Source: a bacterium
GTDB lineage: Bacteria > JAMORN01
Length of the DNA stretch: 6,643 nt
Direction: 5' to 3'
Assembly: GCA_027063545.1 (NCBI GenBank)
Contig: JAMORN010000148.1
Coordinates: 1-6,643 of the forward strand
The notes below the pieces were generated by a model that had not been told where the DNA came from, did not search any database, and saw nothing but the letters and a program-made list of their open reading frames with translations. The translations under genes and the position numbers were made by a program. Below, piece by piece: positions 1 through 5,783 of the stretch (the stretch's first letter is position 1; every line of letters starts with the position of its first letter).

Positions 1-299
1 AGCTTATATATTTCTTCAAACTTTTTTTTACCATATATAAAAGCTGTATATGTAGATATACCTATTTGTAATCCTTGCATTATAGCAATTAGAAAAAAAA
101 TTAAAGGATATACTACACCAATTCCAGAAATATAATAAGGTTCGTTTTTGTTAATTAGGGAAACAAAATAGGTATCAACAATATTATATAAAAATTGAAA
201 TAAAAGTCCCCATAATACAGGAACAGATTTTTTTATAATTAAAGGATATACTTCTCCTTCATAAATTTCTATGTCTTCTACAAATTCATTCTTTGCCAT
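1..299 (-). CDS. MATE-family efflux transporter, N-terminal part (3' end outside window)
   Basis: The minus strand reads open from an ATG at 299-297 for 99 codons and runs off the left edge. It is preceded by an AAAGGTG-like ribosome-binding site (about 306-312). After a charged, acidic N-terminus (residues 1-17) comes a first membrane helix with VPVLWGLLFQFLYNIVDTYF (27-46). This matches the MATE family opening, in which a proline-led helix 1 ends in a 'lyniiDt.fv' motif. A second helix follows at about 57-80 (GIGVVYPLIFFLIAIMQGLQ), then a GISTYTAFIYGKKK segment resembling the early helix 2/loop of MATE proteins. Known members export drugs or organic cations using Na+ or H+ gradients; the substrate here cannot be read. 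Full-length members are about 450 residues, so only the first fifth or so is present. The gene is divergent from the ferredoxin. The family call is from motif recognition, not a search. Confidence 0.8.
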   Translation of the reverse strand, partial: MAKNEFVEDIEIYEGEVYPLIIKKSVPVLWGLLFQFLYNIVDTYFVSLINKNEPYYISGIGVVYPLIFFLIAIMQGLQIGISTYTAFIYGKKKFEEIYK

Positions 300-346
300 A
301 TAAACACCTTTTAAATTTAAGTTAATCTTAGAAAATAAAAAATTAA

Positions 347-352
347 AGTATA
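347..352 (-). promoter_or_regulatory. Possible -10 element for the MATE gene
   Basis: On the minus strand the hexamer TATACT (5 of 6 to TATAAT) lies about 48 bases upstream of the MATE start codon, a plausible leader length. The region 17 bases further upstream is only A-rich and has no good -35 hexamer. In DNA this AT-rich such matches arise often by chance, so this is a weak call. Confidence 0.22.
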
Positions 353-364
353 GAATTAAAAAGT

Positions 365-393
365 TTGAATTTTTTTGTAATAAAAATTATTTT
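365..393 (+). promoter_or_regulatory. Possible sigma-70-type promoter for the ferredoxin / SRP RNA unit
   Basis: TTGAAT (365-370, 4 of 6 to TTGACA) is separated by exactly 17 bases from TATTTT (388-393, 4 of 6 to TATAAT). It lies in the 148-base divergent gap (300-447), which otherwise holds no gene. It would give a leader of roughly 45-50 bases before the ferredoxin ATG at 448. The gap is extremely AT-rich, so the match is suggestive only. If real, it may also drive the SRP RNA and possibly the downstream operon, because no better promoter is visible between 448 and 766. Confidence 0.3.
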
Positions 394-447
394 AAAAAAA
401 CTTAGGAAACAAAAACATTAACCAATAACATAAAAGGAGGGCTAAAG

Positions 448-621
448 ATGGCTCATGTAATATCTGATGAATGTATATCTTGTGGAGCATGCCAAAGTGT
501 ATGTCCAACAGAAGCAATTAGTCCAGGTGATACAAAATATGAAATCGATCCTGAAAAATGTATTGATTGTGGTGCTTGTGTAGATGTTTGTCCAGTAGGT
601 GCTATTAGCCCAGGAGAATAA
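448..621 (+). CDS. 2[4Fe-4S] ferredoxin, clostridial type
   Basis: This 57-residue protein begins at an ATG 7 bases after a near-perfect ribosome-binding site (AAAGGAGG, 433-440). It carries two CxxCxxCxxxCP motifs: Cys9, Cys12, Cys15, Cys19 and Cys38, Cys41, Cys44, Cys48. By family knowledge, each [4Fe-4S] cluster is held by the first three cysteines of one motif and the last of the other. Its length equals that of classical clostridial ferredoxins (about 55 residues). The two halves are an obvious internal duplication, and both end in AISPG. It is a soluble, low-potential cytoplasmic electron carrier for enzymes such as pyruvate:ferredoxin oxidoreductase or hydrogenases, which suggests an anaerobe. 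The specific partner is unknown. It stands alone, divergent from the MATE gene and 14 bases upstream of the SRP RNA. Confidence 0.95.
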   Translation: MAHVISDECISCGACQSVCPTEAISPGDTKYEIDPEKCIDCGACVDVCPVGAISPGE

Positions 622-635
622 TTAATTTTATATTT

Positions 636-724
636 GGGGGCCATGGTAGTGGTAGCGGCATGAACCCCGCCAGGCCCGAAAGGGAGCAACGGTAAGTGTG
701 CGCGCCACGTACCATGGTTACCCC
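636..724 (+). ncRNA. ffs: Signal recognition particle RNA, bacterial small (4.5S-like) type
   Basis: The segment contains the universal SRP domain IV core: CAGG (671-674), a CCC/GGG stem (675-677 with 682-684) capped by a GAAA tetraloop (678-681), and AGCA (685-688), the symmetric loop that binds the Ffh M domain. Outer helices close the hairpin: GGGG 636-639 with CCCC 721-724, CCATGGTA 641-648 with TACCATGG 710-717, and GTGG 649-652 with CCAC 705-708. At about 89 nt with no Alu-type 5' domain, it is the short form. It binds Ffh and FtsY for co-translational membrane targeting. Exact mature ends are inferred from the terminal helix. It begins 14 bases after the ferredoxin stop. No clear own promoter is seen, and only a poor T-run (ATTTGTTTGT) follows, so processing from a longer transcript is possible. 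Confidence 0.95.
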
Positions 725-734
725 ATTTGTTTGT

Positions 735-749
735 AAAAGGAGGAAGATG
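735..749 (+). promoter_or_regulatory. Strong Shine-Dalgarno paired with an out-of-frame ATG
   Basis: AAAAGGAGG (735-743) is followed after 3 bases by ATG (747-749). This is the strongest initiation signal between the SRP RNA and the next gene. The ATG is in a different frame from the membrane-protein gene at 766. It opens a 33-codon frame that stops at TAA 846-848, inside that gene. The spacing to the GTG at 766 is 22 bases, too long for direct use. It may serve a leader peptide that couples translation, or it may mark a one-base discrepancy at the gene start. Confidence 0.45.
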
Positions 750-848
750 CGGGGATTAGATATAAGTGAAGAAAGTTTCAACATTTTTTCTCAAGTTTAT
801 TTTTTTAATACTTCTTCTATACTTAATTTTGAGAAAAGTAGATACTAA
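747..848 (+). other. Possible 33-codon leader ORF overlapping the flippase-like gene start
   Basis: The ATG at 747 opens MRGLDISEESFN..., 33 codons ending at TAA 846-848. The first 19 bases precede the GTG start at 766 and the rest overlaps that gene in another frame. The overlapped part translates to a low-complexity, out-of-frame shadow of the next gene's hydrophobic N-terminus, so it is not expected to have a function of its own. The only reason to list it is the strong ribosome-binding site directly upstream. It could be a translated leader, a route for +1 frameshifting into the real gene, or nothing. Confidence 0.2.
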
Positions 849-1734
849 TAGAATTTATGATGAATTTAAACATATTAATTTAATTTATTTTATAATTTCA
901 GCCTTTTTCTATTTTATTTCTACATTTACAGCAGCGTTCCAATGGAGATATTTATTAAAAATACAAAATATAAAAATTTCTTATCCTGAAGTTTTAGAGT
1001 TTACTTATATGGGATTATTTTTTAATTCATTTCTTCCATCTTCTACTGGAGGAGATGTTTATAAAGTATATAAAGCAGGAAAAAAAACATCAAATTGGGG
1101 TAGAATATTATCAGCTACTTTTTTAGATAGAGTATATGGGTTTATAGTATTAATCTTAATAGGATTATTTGGAACAATTATATCATTTTCATATCTGGTA
1201 GATAAAAAATTGATAGTATTTATCTCCCTAATTGCTTTTTTATTTTTTATGATAATAACTCTTCTTATAGTGATTTCTGAAAAGGTATTTTTAATTACTA
1301 CATATATACTTGAAAAGTTTAGATTAGATAATTTAATCCCGATATTGAAGAATTTTAGATTATATACTATTTTTACAATTAAACAGAAAAAAATTTTAAT
1401 AATATTTTTTATAAGTTTTTTAACACAAATGTTAAGAATTATATCAAATTACTATGCTGCAAAAAGTTTAAATGTAGATATACCTTTTGTTTTATTTTTA
1501 AGTTTTATCCCTATTATAGGAACTGCTGTTGCTATACCAATTAGTTTTGGAGGAGTTGGAGTAAGAGAGTATCTTTCTATGGAACTTTTTGGCAACTTTA
1601 CTACTTTAGAGAAGGCAATTTTAATGCAAACATTGGCATATTTAGGAACTTTAATTGTAAATTCTTTAGGAATTTTTGTACTTATATATGATTGGTTTTT
1701 TAAGAGAGAAAAGTTGGAGATAGAAAATGGTTGA
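766..1734 (+). CDS. UPF0104 / LPG_synthase_TM-like integral membrane protein, putative lipid or lipid-sugar flippase
   Basis: A 322-residue polytopic membrane protein with hydrophobic segments at about 6-22, 38-58, 122-143, 147-171, 208-228, 240-262 and 282-310. The conserved family blocks are recognisable: FLPSSTGGDVYK (89-100), ATFLDRVYG (117-125), PISFGGVGVREYLSMELFG (258-276) and a closing AYLGTLIVNSLGIFVL (291-306). This is the fold of the membrane half of MprF and of AglD/YbhN-type proteins, which occur beside glycosyltransferases and are often annotated 'flippase-like'. Actual flipping here is inference. The GTG start is forced, because TAA (763-765) lies directly before it in frame; MKKVSTFFLKFIFLILLLYL is a typical N-terminus. 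Its ribosome-binding site is weak (GGGG 751-754, 11 bases away). The gene overlaps the next one by 8 bases and is the first gene of the operon. Confidence 0.85.
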   Translation: MKKVSTFFLKFIFLILLLYLILRKVDTNRIYDEFKHINLIYFIISAFFYFISTFTAAFQWRYLLKIQNIKISYPEVLEFTYMGLFFNSFLPSSTGGDVYKVYKAGKKTSNWGRILSATFLDRVYGFIVLILIGLFGTIISFSYLVDKKLIVFISLIAFLFFMIITLLIVISEKVFLITTYILEKFRLDNLIPILKNFRLYTIFTIKQKKILIIFFISFLTQMLRIISNYYAAKSLNVDIPFVLFLSFIPIIGTAVAIPISFGGVGVREYLSMELFGNFTTLEKAILMQTLAYLGTLIVNSLGIFVLIYDWFFKREKLEIENG

Positions 1735-2674
1735 TAAAAAGCAAATAAATGTAAGTTTTGTTATACCTGTTTATAATGAAGAAGAAAGTCTTGAAGAGCT
1801 TTTAGATAAAATAAAAAAAGTAGCAGACGAGCACTTTAATAAATATGAAATAATAGTTGTAGATGATGGTTCAACAGATAATACATGGAATGTTTTAAAA
1901 AAATTAAAAAGAGAGTTGTATCCGAATATTTTAAAAATATATAGATTTAGAAGAAATTTTGGTAAGGCAGCAGCCCTTTCTTTAGGATTTAAAAAAACAA
2001 ATTACGATTTTGTTGCTACTTTGGATGGAGACTTACAAGATGATCCAGAAGAAATACCTTCAATGATTGATATTATTTTAGAAAAAGACTATGATTTAGT
2101 TTCTGGGTGGAAAAAGGTAAGACATGACCCTATTAGTAAAACATTACCATCTAAGATTTTTAATTTTGTGGTATCAATTGTAAGTGGTATAAGACTTCAT
2201 GATTTTAATTGTGGGTTAAAGGTTTATAGAAAAGAGGTTGTTAAAGAGATAAAAATATATGGAGAACTACATAGATATATTCCTGTTTTAGCTCATTGGT
2301 CAGGTTTTAAAGTTACGGAAAAAGTAGTAAAACATCATCCTCGTAAGTATGGAAGAAGCAAATATGGTTTTTCTAGATTTATTCATGGATTTTTAGATCT
2401 ATTAACTGTTATTTTTCTTCATAAATACATAAAAAAGCCTTTACATTTATTTGGAACTATAGGAGTTTTATTTTTAATTATAGGTGGTATTATTGATGCT
2501 TACTTTTTAGGAGTATGGCTATTAACTAGAACTCTTAGGGTTAGACCTCTTATGTTGTTAGGAATATTTTCAATTATAGTGGGAATACAATTTATTTCAT
2601 TGGGACTTTTAGGAGAGCTAATTACAATAACAAACAGAGAAGAGGAATATAAGATAAAGGAGTATGAAGAATGA
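1727..2674 (+). CDS. Family 2 glycosyltransferase with C-terminal membrane anchor; putative polyprenyl-phosphate sugar synthase (GtrB/CsbB/DPM1-like)
   Basis: A 315-residue protein with an N-terminal GT-A fold and two C-terminal membrane helices (about 240-265 and 273-300). Visible GT2 signatures are FVIPVYNEEE (11-20), VVDDGSTDNT (44-53) for nucleotide binding, NFGKAAALSLG (77-87), LDGDLQDDPEEI (99-110) with the metal-binding DxD at Asp100/Asp102, HRYIPVLAHWSGF (182-194), and a basic RKYGRSKYG loop (206-214) typical of enzymes acting on polyprenyl phosphate. By family knowledge, it transfers a sugar from a nucleotide donor to undecaprenyl phosphate on the cytoplasmic membrane face. The sugar cannot be predicted. 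ATG 1727 has GGAG (1716-1719) 7 bases upstream, within the end of the flippase-like gene. It overlaps the YfhO gene by ATGA. Family confidence is high; substrate confidence is low. Confidence 0.9.
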   Translation: MVDKKQINVSFVIPVYNEEESLEELLDKIKKVADEHFNKYEIIVVDDGSTDNTWNVLKKLKRELYPNILKIYRFRRNFGKAAALSLGFKKTNYDFVATLDGDLQDDPEEIPSMIDIILEKDYDLVSGWKKVRHDPISKTLPSKIFNFVVSIVSGIRLHDFNCGLKVYRKEVVKEIKIYGELHRYIPVLAHWSGFKVTEKVVKHHPRKYGRSKYGFSRFIHGFLDLLTVIFLHKYIKKPLHLFGTIGVLFLIIGGIIDAYFLGVWLLTRTLRVRPLMLLGIFSIIVGIQFISLGLLGELITITNREEEYKIKEYEE

Positions 2675-5052
2675 ATAAGAAATTGTTGTTTATTTTTTTA
2701 ATCTTTTTTTTAGGAATAGGAATAATATACAAAGATTACCTCTTTTTAGGTAAAGAGTTTCTACCTCAAGATCTTTTAACTCAGGGGCTTCCAATTTCTA
2801 AATTCGTAGAGAGAAATAAAAATGGATTATTAGATTATCCATTATGGTATAATGATATATTTAGTGGTATGCCTCTTCATGCTAGTGGAAGTTATCATAT
2901 AATGTTTAACTTAGAAAAGTTTTTTAGACTATTTATACCTGAGAATATATTTTATGCTTTAAATGGCCGTTTTACGCTTCATTTACTTTTAGGATTTACT
3001 TTTATGCTTATATTTCTTTACTATTCTCTAGGATTATCTTTAGTTTCTTCTACAATAGGAGCCTTTTCTTACATTTTTACATCTCATATAATAGGAACAG
3101 AGCATGTTAATAGAATATCTTGTTTTATCTATATTCCCTTGGTTTTTATGGGAGTATATGAAGTTTTTTCTAAAAATAAAAATAGACAGATTTTAGGTTT
3201 TTTTCTTTTAGCATTAGGATTAGGCTTTCAATTTAATAGTTATCATCCTCAAATTACATATTATACTTTATTATTAATAGGTTTTTATTTTCTTTGGAAA
3301 ATTATATTTGATTGGAAGGATAATAAAACTATAAATAAATTAGCATTAGTTTTGGGAGTTTCTGCGATTATATTAGGATTTTTAATGGGACTTTTAGGAT
3401 TTTGGCCTTTATATGAGTATGCTCCTTATTCTGTAAGAGGAAGTGGTTTAACTGGACATGATAAATATATGTGGATAACCAATTGGAGCTTTTCACCAAA
3501 GTCTGTTTTAGATTTTATACTTCCTTATTTTGAGGGATTTTCTATAAGAACACCGGTTAATTATAATGGCACAACTCAACTTTTACCAACCTATTGGGGA
3601 AATATGCCTTTTACTGATTATCCTCATTATTTAGGGGTAGTAACTTTATTTTTGGCATTTGTTGGATTAAAAAATATTAAAAGAAATAGATTTATTCAGT
3701 TTTTAGTATTTATGTTTATTTTAACTTTATTTTTATCATTTGGAAGGGATTTCCCTTTAGTTTATAATATTTTTTATAATCTAATTCCAGGATTTGATAA
3801 GTTTAGAGGTCCTGCGATGATTCTTATAATTCTAGAATTTGTAGTTGCTATTTTGGCAGCAATGGGAAGTGAACTTCTTATAGAGGATGAGGAATATAGA
3901 GAGTATATATATAGAAAGTTTAAATATATAAGCTTAGCATTTTTAGGACTAGTTATTTTAATAGTAATATTTAATAGTGCTTTTAAGGATTTTATGTATT
4001 CATTATATAACGCTTCAGGTAAAGGACATCCTGTATTAAATGAAATAAGATTTAATCTTCTTATGAATGATATTTACAGATTTTTGGGAATATTAGGATT
4101 AATATACTTTGTTGTTTTTATATATAAAAATAATGTAATTAATAAATCAATTTTTGGATTTTTAATGATGATTTTAGTTTTTGGCGATTTAGTTTATATA
4201 GATTCTAAATTAGTTCATGGGCAATATCCTAAAGGATATAAAGAACTCTATTATCAAAAATTCTATGAAAAACAAAAGGATATTATTGATTATCTATTAA
4301 AAGACAAAGAAAAATTTAGGATATTAACACTTGATAATTTAAGTGAAACAAGATATGGATATTTTGGGATAGAAAATGTTGCAGGTTATCACGCTGCTAA
4401 ACTAGCTTTATATGATAAAATATGGAGAAGTAAAATATTATTAAATCCTGGTGTTTTTAATATGTTAAATGTAAAATATATAATAACTCAGCAAGATTTA
4501 TCATCCCTGGATTTTTTACAACTTATTAAACAAGATGGGAAAATAAAACTTTACTTAAATAAAAATTACTTAAAAAGGGTGTTTTTTGTAGATCATTATA
4601 ATATAATTAAAGATGATAATAAAGCCTTAAATATAATATCAAAGGTGAGTTTTGATCCTATTAGAGAATTTTTCTTTGATGAAGATATAAAAAGTCCATT
4701 ATCAAATTTAGGAAAAGATAATATAGAATATAAAATCATAGAATATTCTCCAGATTTAATTAAAGTTAAAGTAAAAACCCCAAATAATACTATTATGGTA
4801 TTTAGTGAAGTATACTATCCTTTATGGAAGTGCTTTGTGGATGGGAAAGAGACAAAAATATATAGGGCAAACTACTTATTGAGAAGTATATTTTTACCTA
4901 AAGGAGAGCATGAGATTATAATGAAATATCATCCAAAAAGCTTTTATATTAGTCTATACATAACTATTTTTATAATGGCTATTCTTGTATTAGGATTTAT
5001 AGGCTATTTAATATATATTTATAAACAAAAAGAGGTAGGAAATGATAAATAA
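2671..5052 (+). CDS. YfhO-family polytopic membrane protein, putative GT-C-type glycosyltransferase
   Basis: A 793-residue protein with roughly 13-14 hydrophobic segments: about 4-20, 102-120, 124-142, 150-166, 174-190, 195-212, 224-246, 320-336, 341-357, 381-399, 417-435, 469-485, 492-510 and 759-782. A large hydrophilic C-terminal domain lies at about 511-755. Family hallmarks are an acidic first outer loop (FLPQDLLTQGLP, Asp34), PLWYNDIFSGMPLHA (57-71), MLNVKYIIT (598-606), and the C-terminal block YYPLWKCFVDGKETKIYRAN (715-734) followed by FLPKGEHEIIMKYHP (741-755). In Bacillus, YfhO works with CsbB and GtcA to glycosylate lipoteichoic acid from a polyprenyl-linked sugar, so a similar outer-face transfer is inferred here; the acceptor is unknown. 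The start is set by AAAGGAG (2656-2662), 8 bases before ATG. It has a 4-base overlap upstream and an 11-base overlap downstream. Length is somewhat below the roughly 860 residues of Bacillus YfhO. Catalytic residues are not established. Confidence 0.85.
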   Translation: MNKKLLFIFLIFFLGIGIIYKDYLFLGKEFLPQDLLTQGLPISKFVERNKNGLLDYPLWYNDIFSGMPLHASGSYHIMFNLEKFFRLFIPENIFYALNGRFTLHLLLGFTFMLIFLYYSLGLSLVSSTIGAFSYIFTSHIIGTEHVNRISCFIYIPLVFMGVYEVFSKNKNRQILGFFLLALGLGFQFNSYHPQITYYTLLLIGFYFLWKIIFDWKDNKTINKLALVLGVSAIILGFLMGLLGFWPLYEYAPYSVRGSGLTGHDKYMWITNWSFSPKSVLDFILPYFEGFSIRTPVNYNGTTQLLPTYWGNMPFTDYPHYLGVVTLFLAFVGLKNIKRNRFIQFLVFMFILTLFLSFGRDFPLVYNIFYNLIPGFDKFRGPAMILIILEFVVAILAAMGSELLIEDEEYREYIYRKFKYISLAFLGLVILIVIFNSAFKDFMYSLYNASGKGHPVLNEIRFNLLMNDIYRFLGILGLIYFVVFIYKNNVINKSIFGFLMMILVFGDLVYIDSKLVHGQYPKGYKELYYQKFYEKQKDIIDYLLKDKEKFRILTLDNLSETRYGYFGIENVAGYHAAKLALYDKIWRSKILLNPGVFNMLNVKYIITQQDLSSLDFLQLIKQDGKIKLYLNKNYLKRVFFVDHYNIIKDDNKALNIISKVSFDPIREFFFDEDIKSPLSNLGKDNIEYKIIEYSPDLIKVKVKTPNNTIMVFSEVYYPLWKCFVDGKETKIYRANYLLRSIFLPKGEHEIIMKYHPKSFYISLYITIFIMAILVLGFIGYLIYIYKQKEVGNDK

Positions 5053-5767
5053 AGTATTAACTATAATTCCTACATATAATGAAAAAGATAATATTGAAAA
5101 ACTATTAAATAAAATTTTTGAACTCTATAAAGATACAGATTTAGAGGTATTAGTTGTTGATGATAATTCTCCTGATGGTACAGCAAATATAGTTAAAAAT
5201 TATCCTCTTTTTAATGAGAGGGTTTTTATTTTAGAAAGAGAAAAAAAAGAAGGATTAGGTAAAGCTTATATAGCAGGTTTTAAATGGGCTTTAGAAAGAG
5301 ATTATGATGTTGTTGTTCAAATGGATGCAGATTTTTCTCATGATCCAATATATATAAAAGATTTACTTAACGCTATAGAGAATTATGATTTAGTTATAGG
5401 ATCAAGATATATAGAGGGAGTGAGTGTAGTACACTGGCCAATGACAAGACTTCTTTTAAGTTATGCAGCTTCTATTTATACAAGACTAGTTACTTCAATG
5501 CCTATAAAGGATCCAACGGGAGGTTTTAAGGCAATAAGAAGAGAGGTATTAAAGAGTATAAATTTAGATGATATCTCAGCTACCGGATATTCTTTTCAAA
5601 TAGAAGTTAATTACAGGACATGGAAAAAAGGTTTTAGAATAAAAGAAATACCTATAATTTTTGTTGATAGAGTTGAAGGGACTTCTAAAATGAATTCAAA
5701 AATAATTACAGAGGCATTATATATAATATGGAAATTAAGAATATTGTCTTTATTTAAGAAAATATAA
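5042..5767 (+). CDS. Soluble family 2 glycosyltransferase, polyprenol monophosphomannose synthase (DPM1)-like
   Basis: A 241-residue single-domain GT2 without membrane helices, the usual length for a stand-alone DPM1-type enzyme. Signatures in order are [13 protein letters not shown] (7-19), [10 protein letters not shown] (38-47), [14 protein letters not shown] (71-84), [10 protein letters not shown] (93-102) with metal-binding Asp95/Asp97, VIGSRYIEG (118-126), [15 protein letters not shown] (156-170), [11 protein letters not shown] (182-192) and [12 protein letters not shown] (207-218), the basic loop that closes over donor and lipid phosphate. By family knowledge, it makes a polyprenyl-phosphate-linked hexose, classically from GDP-mannose; the donor sugar here is not proven. 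It differs from the earlier GT2 in lacking a membrane anchor and having the DPM1-specific DDNSPDGT and DPTGGFKA motifs. ATG 5042 has GAGG (5032-5035) 6 bases upstream, inside the YfhO gene. Confidence 0.93.
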   Translation: MINKVLTIIPTYNEKDNIEKLLNKIFELYKDTDLEVLVVDDNSPDGTANIVKNYPLFNERVFILEREKKEGLGKAYIAGFKWALERDYDVVVQMDADFSHDPIYIKDLLNAIENYDLVIGSRYIEGVSVVHWPMTRLLLSYAASIYTRLVTSMPIKDPTGGFKAIRREVLKSINLDDISATGYSFQIEVNYRTWKKGFRIKEIPIIFVDRVEGTSKMNSKIITEALYIIWKLRILSLFKKI

Positions 5768-5783
5768 CAAAGGGAGGAAAATA

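Noticed and set aside
327-409. Imperfect direct repeat CTTAGAAAA (327-335) and CTTAGGAAA (401-409) in the divergent intergenic region
   Set aside because: Short, single-mismatch and in low-complexity AT-rich DNA; chance occurrence is likely, and no palindromic operator is seen.
453-689. 78-codon open frame on the minus strand across the ferredoxin and SRP RNA
   Set aside because: It is antisense to a certain ferredoxin gene and to the structured SRP RNA core. Its internal repeat merely mirrors the ferredoxin duplication, and it resembles no recognised protein.
641-717. Repeated CCATGG palindromes (641-646 and 712-717)
   Set aside because: They are the two arms of the SRP RNA outer helix, not independent operator or recombination sites.
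725-735. ATTTGTTTGT after the SRP RNA as an intrinsic terminator tail
   Set aside because: The T tract is interrupted by G residues and is followed at once by A-rich ribosome-binding sequence; at best a weak terminator, so not listed as a feature.
721-754. CCCC (721-724) could pair with GGGG (751-754), enclosing the Shine-Dalgarno in a loop as a switch against the SRP RNA terminal helix
   Set aside because: Only four pairs with a 26-base loop and no clean extension; the SRP terminal helix is far more stable, so a regulatory switch is not supported.
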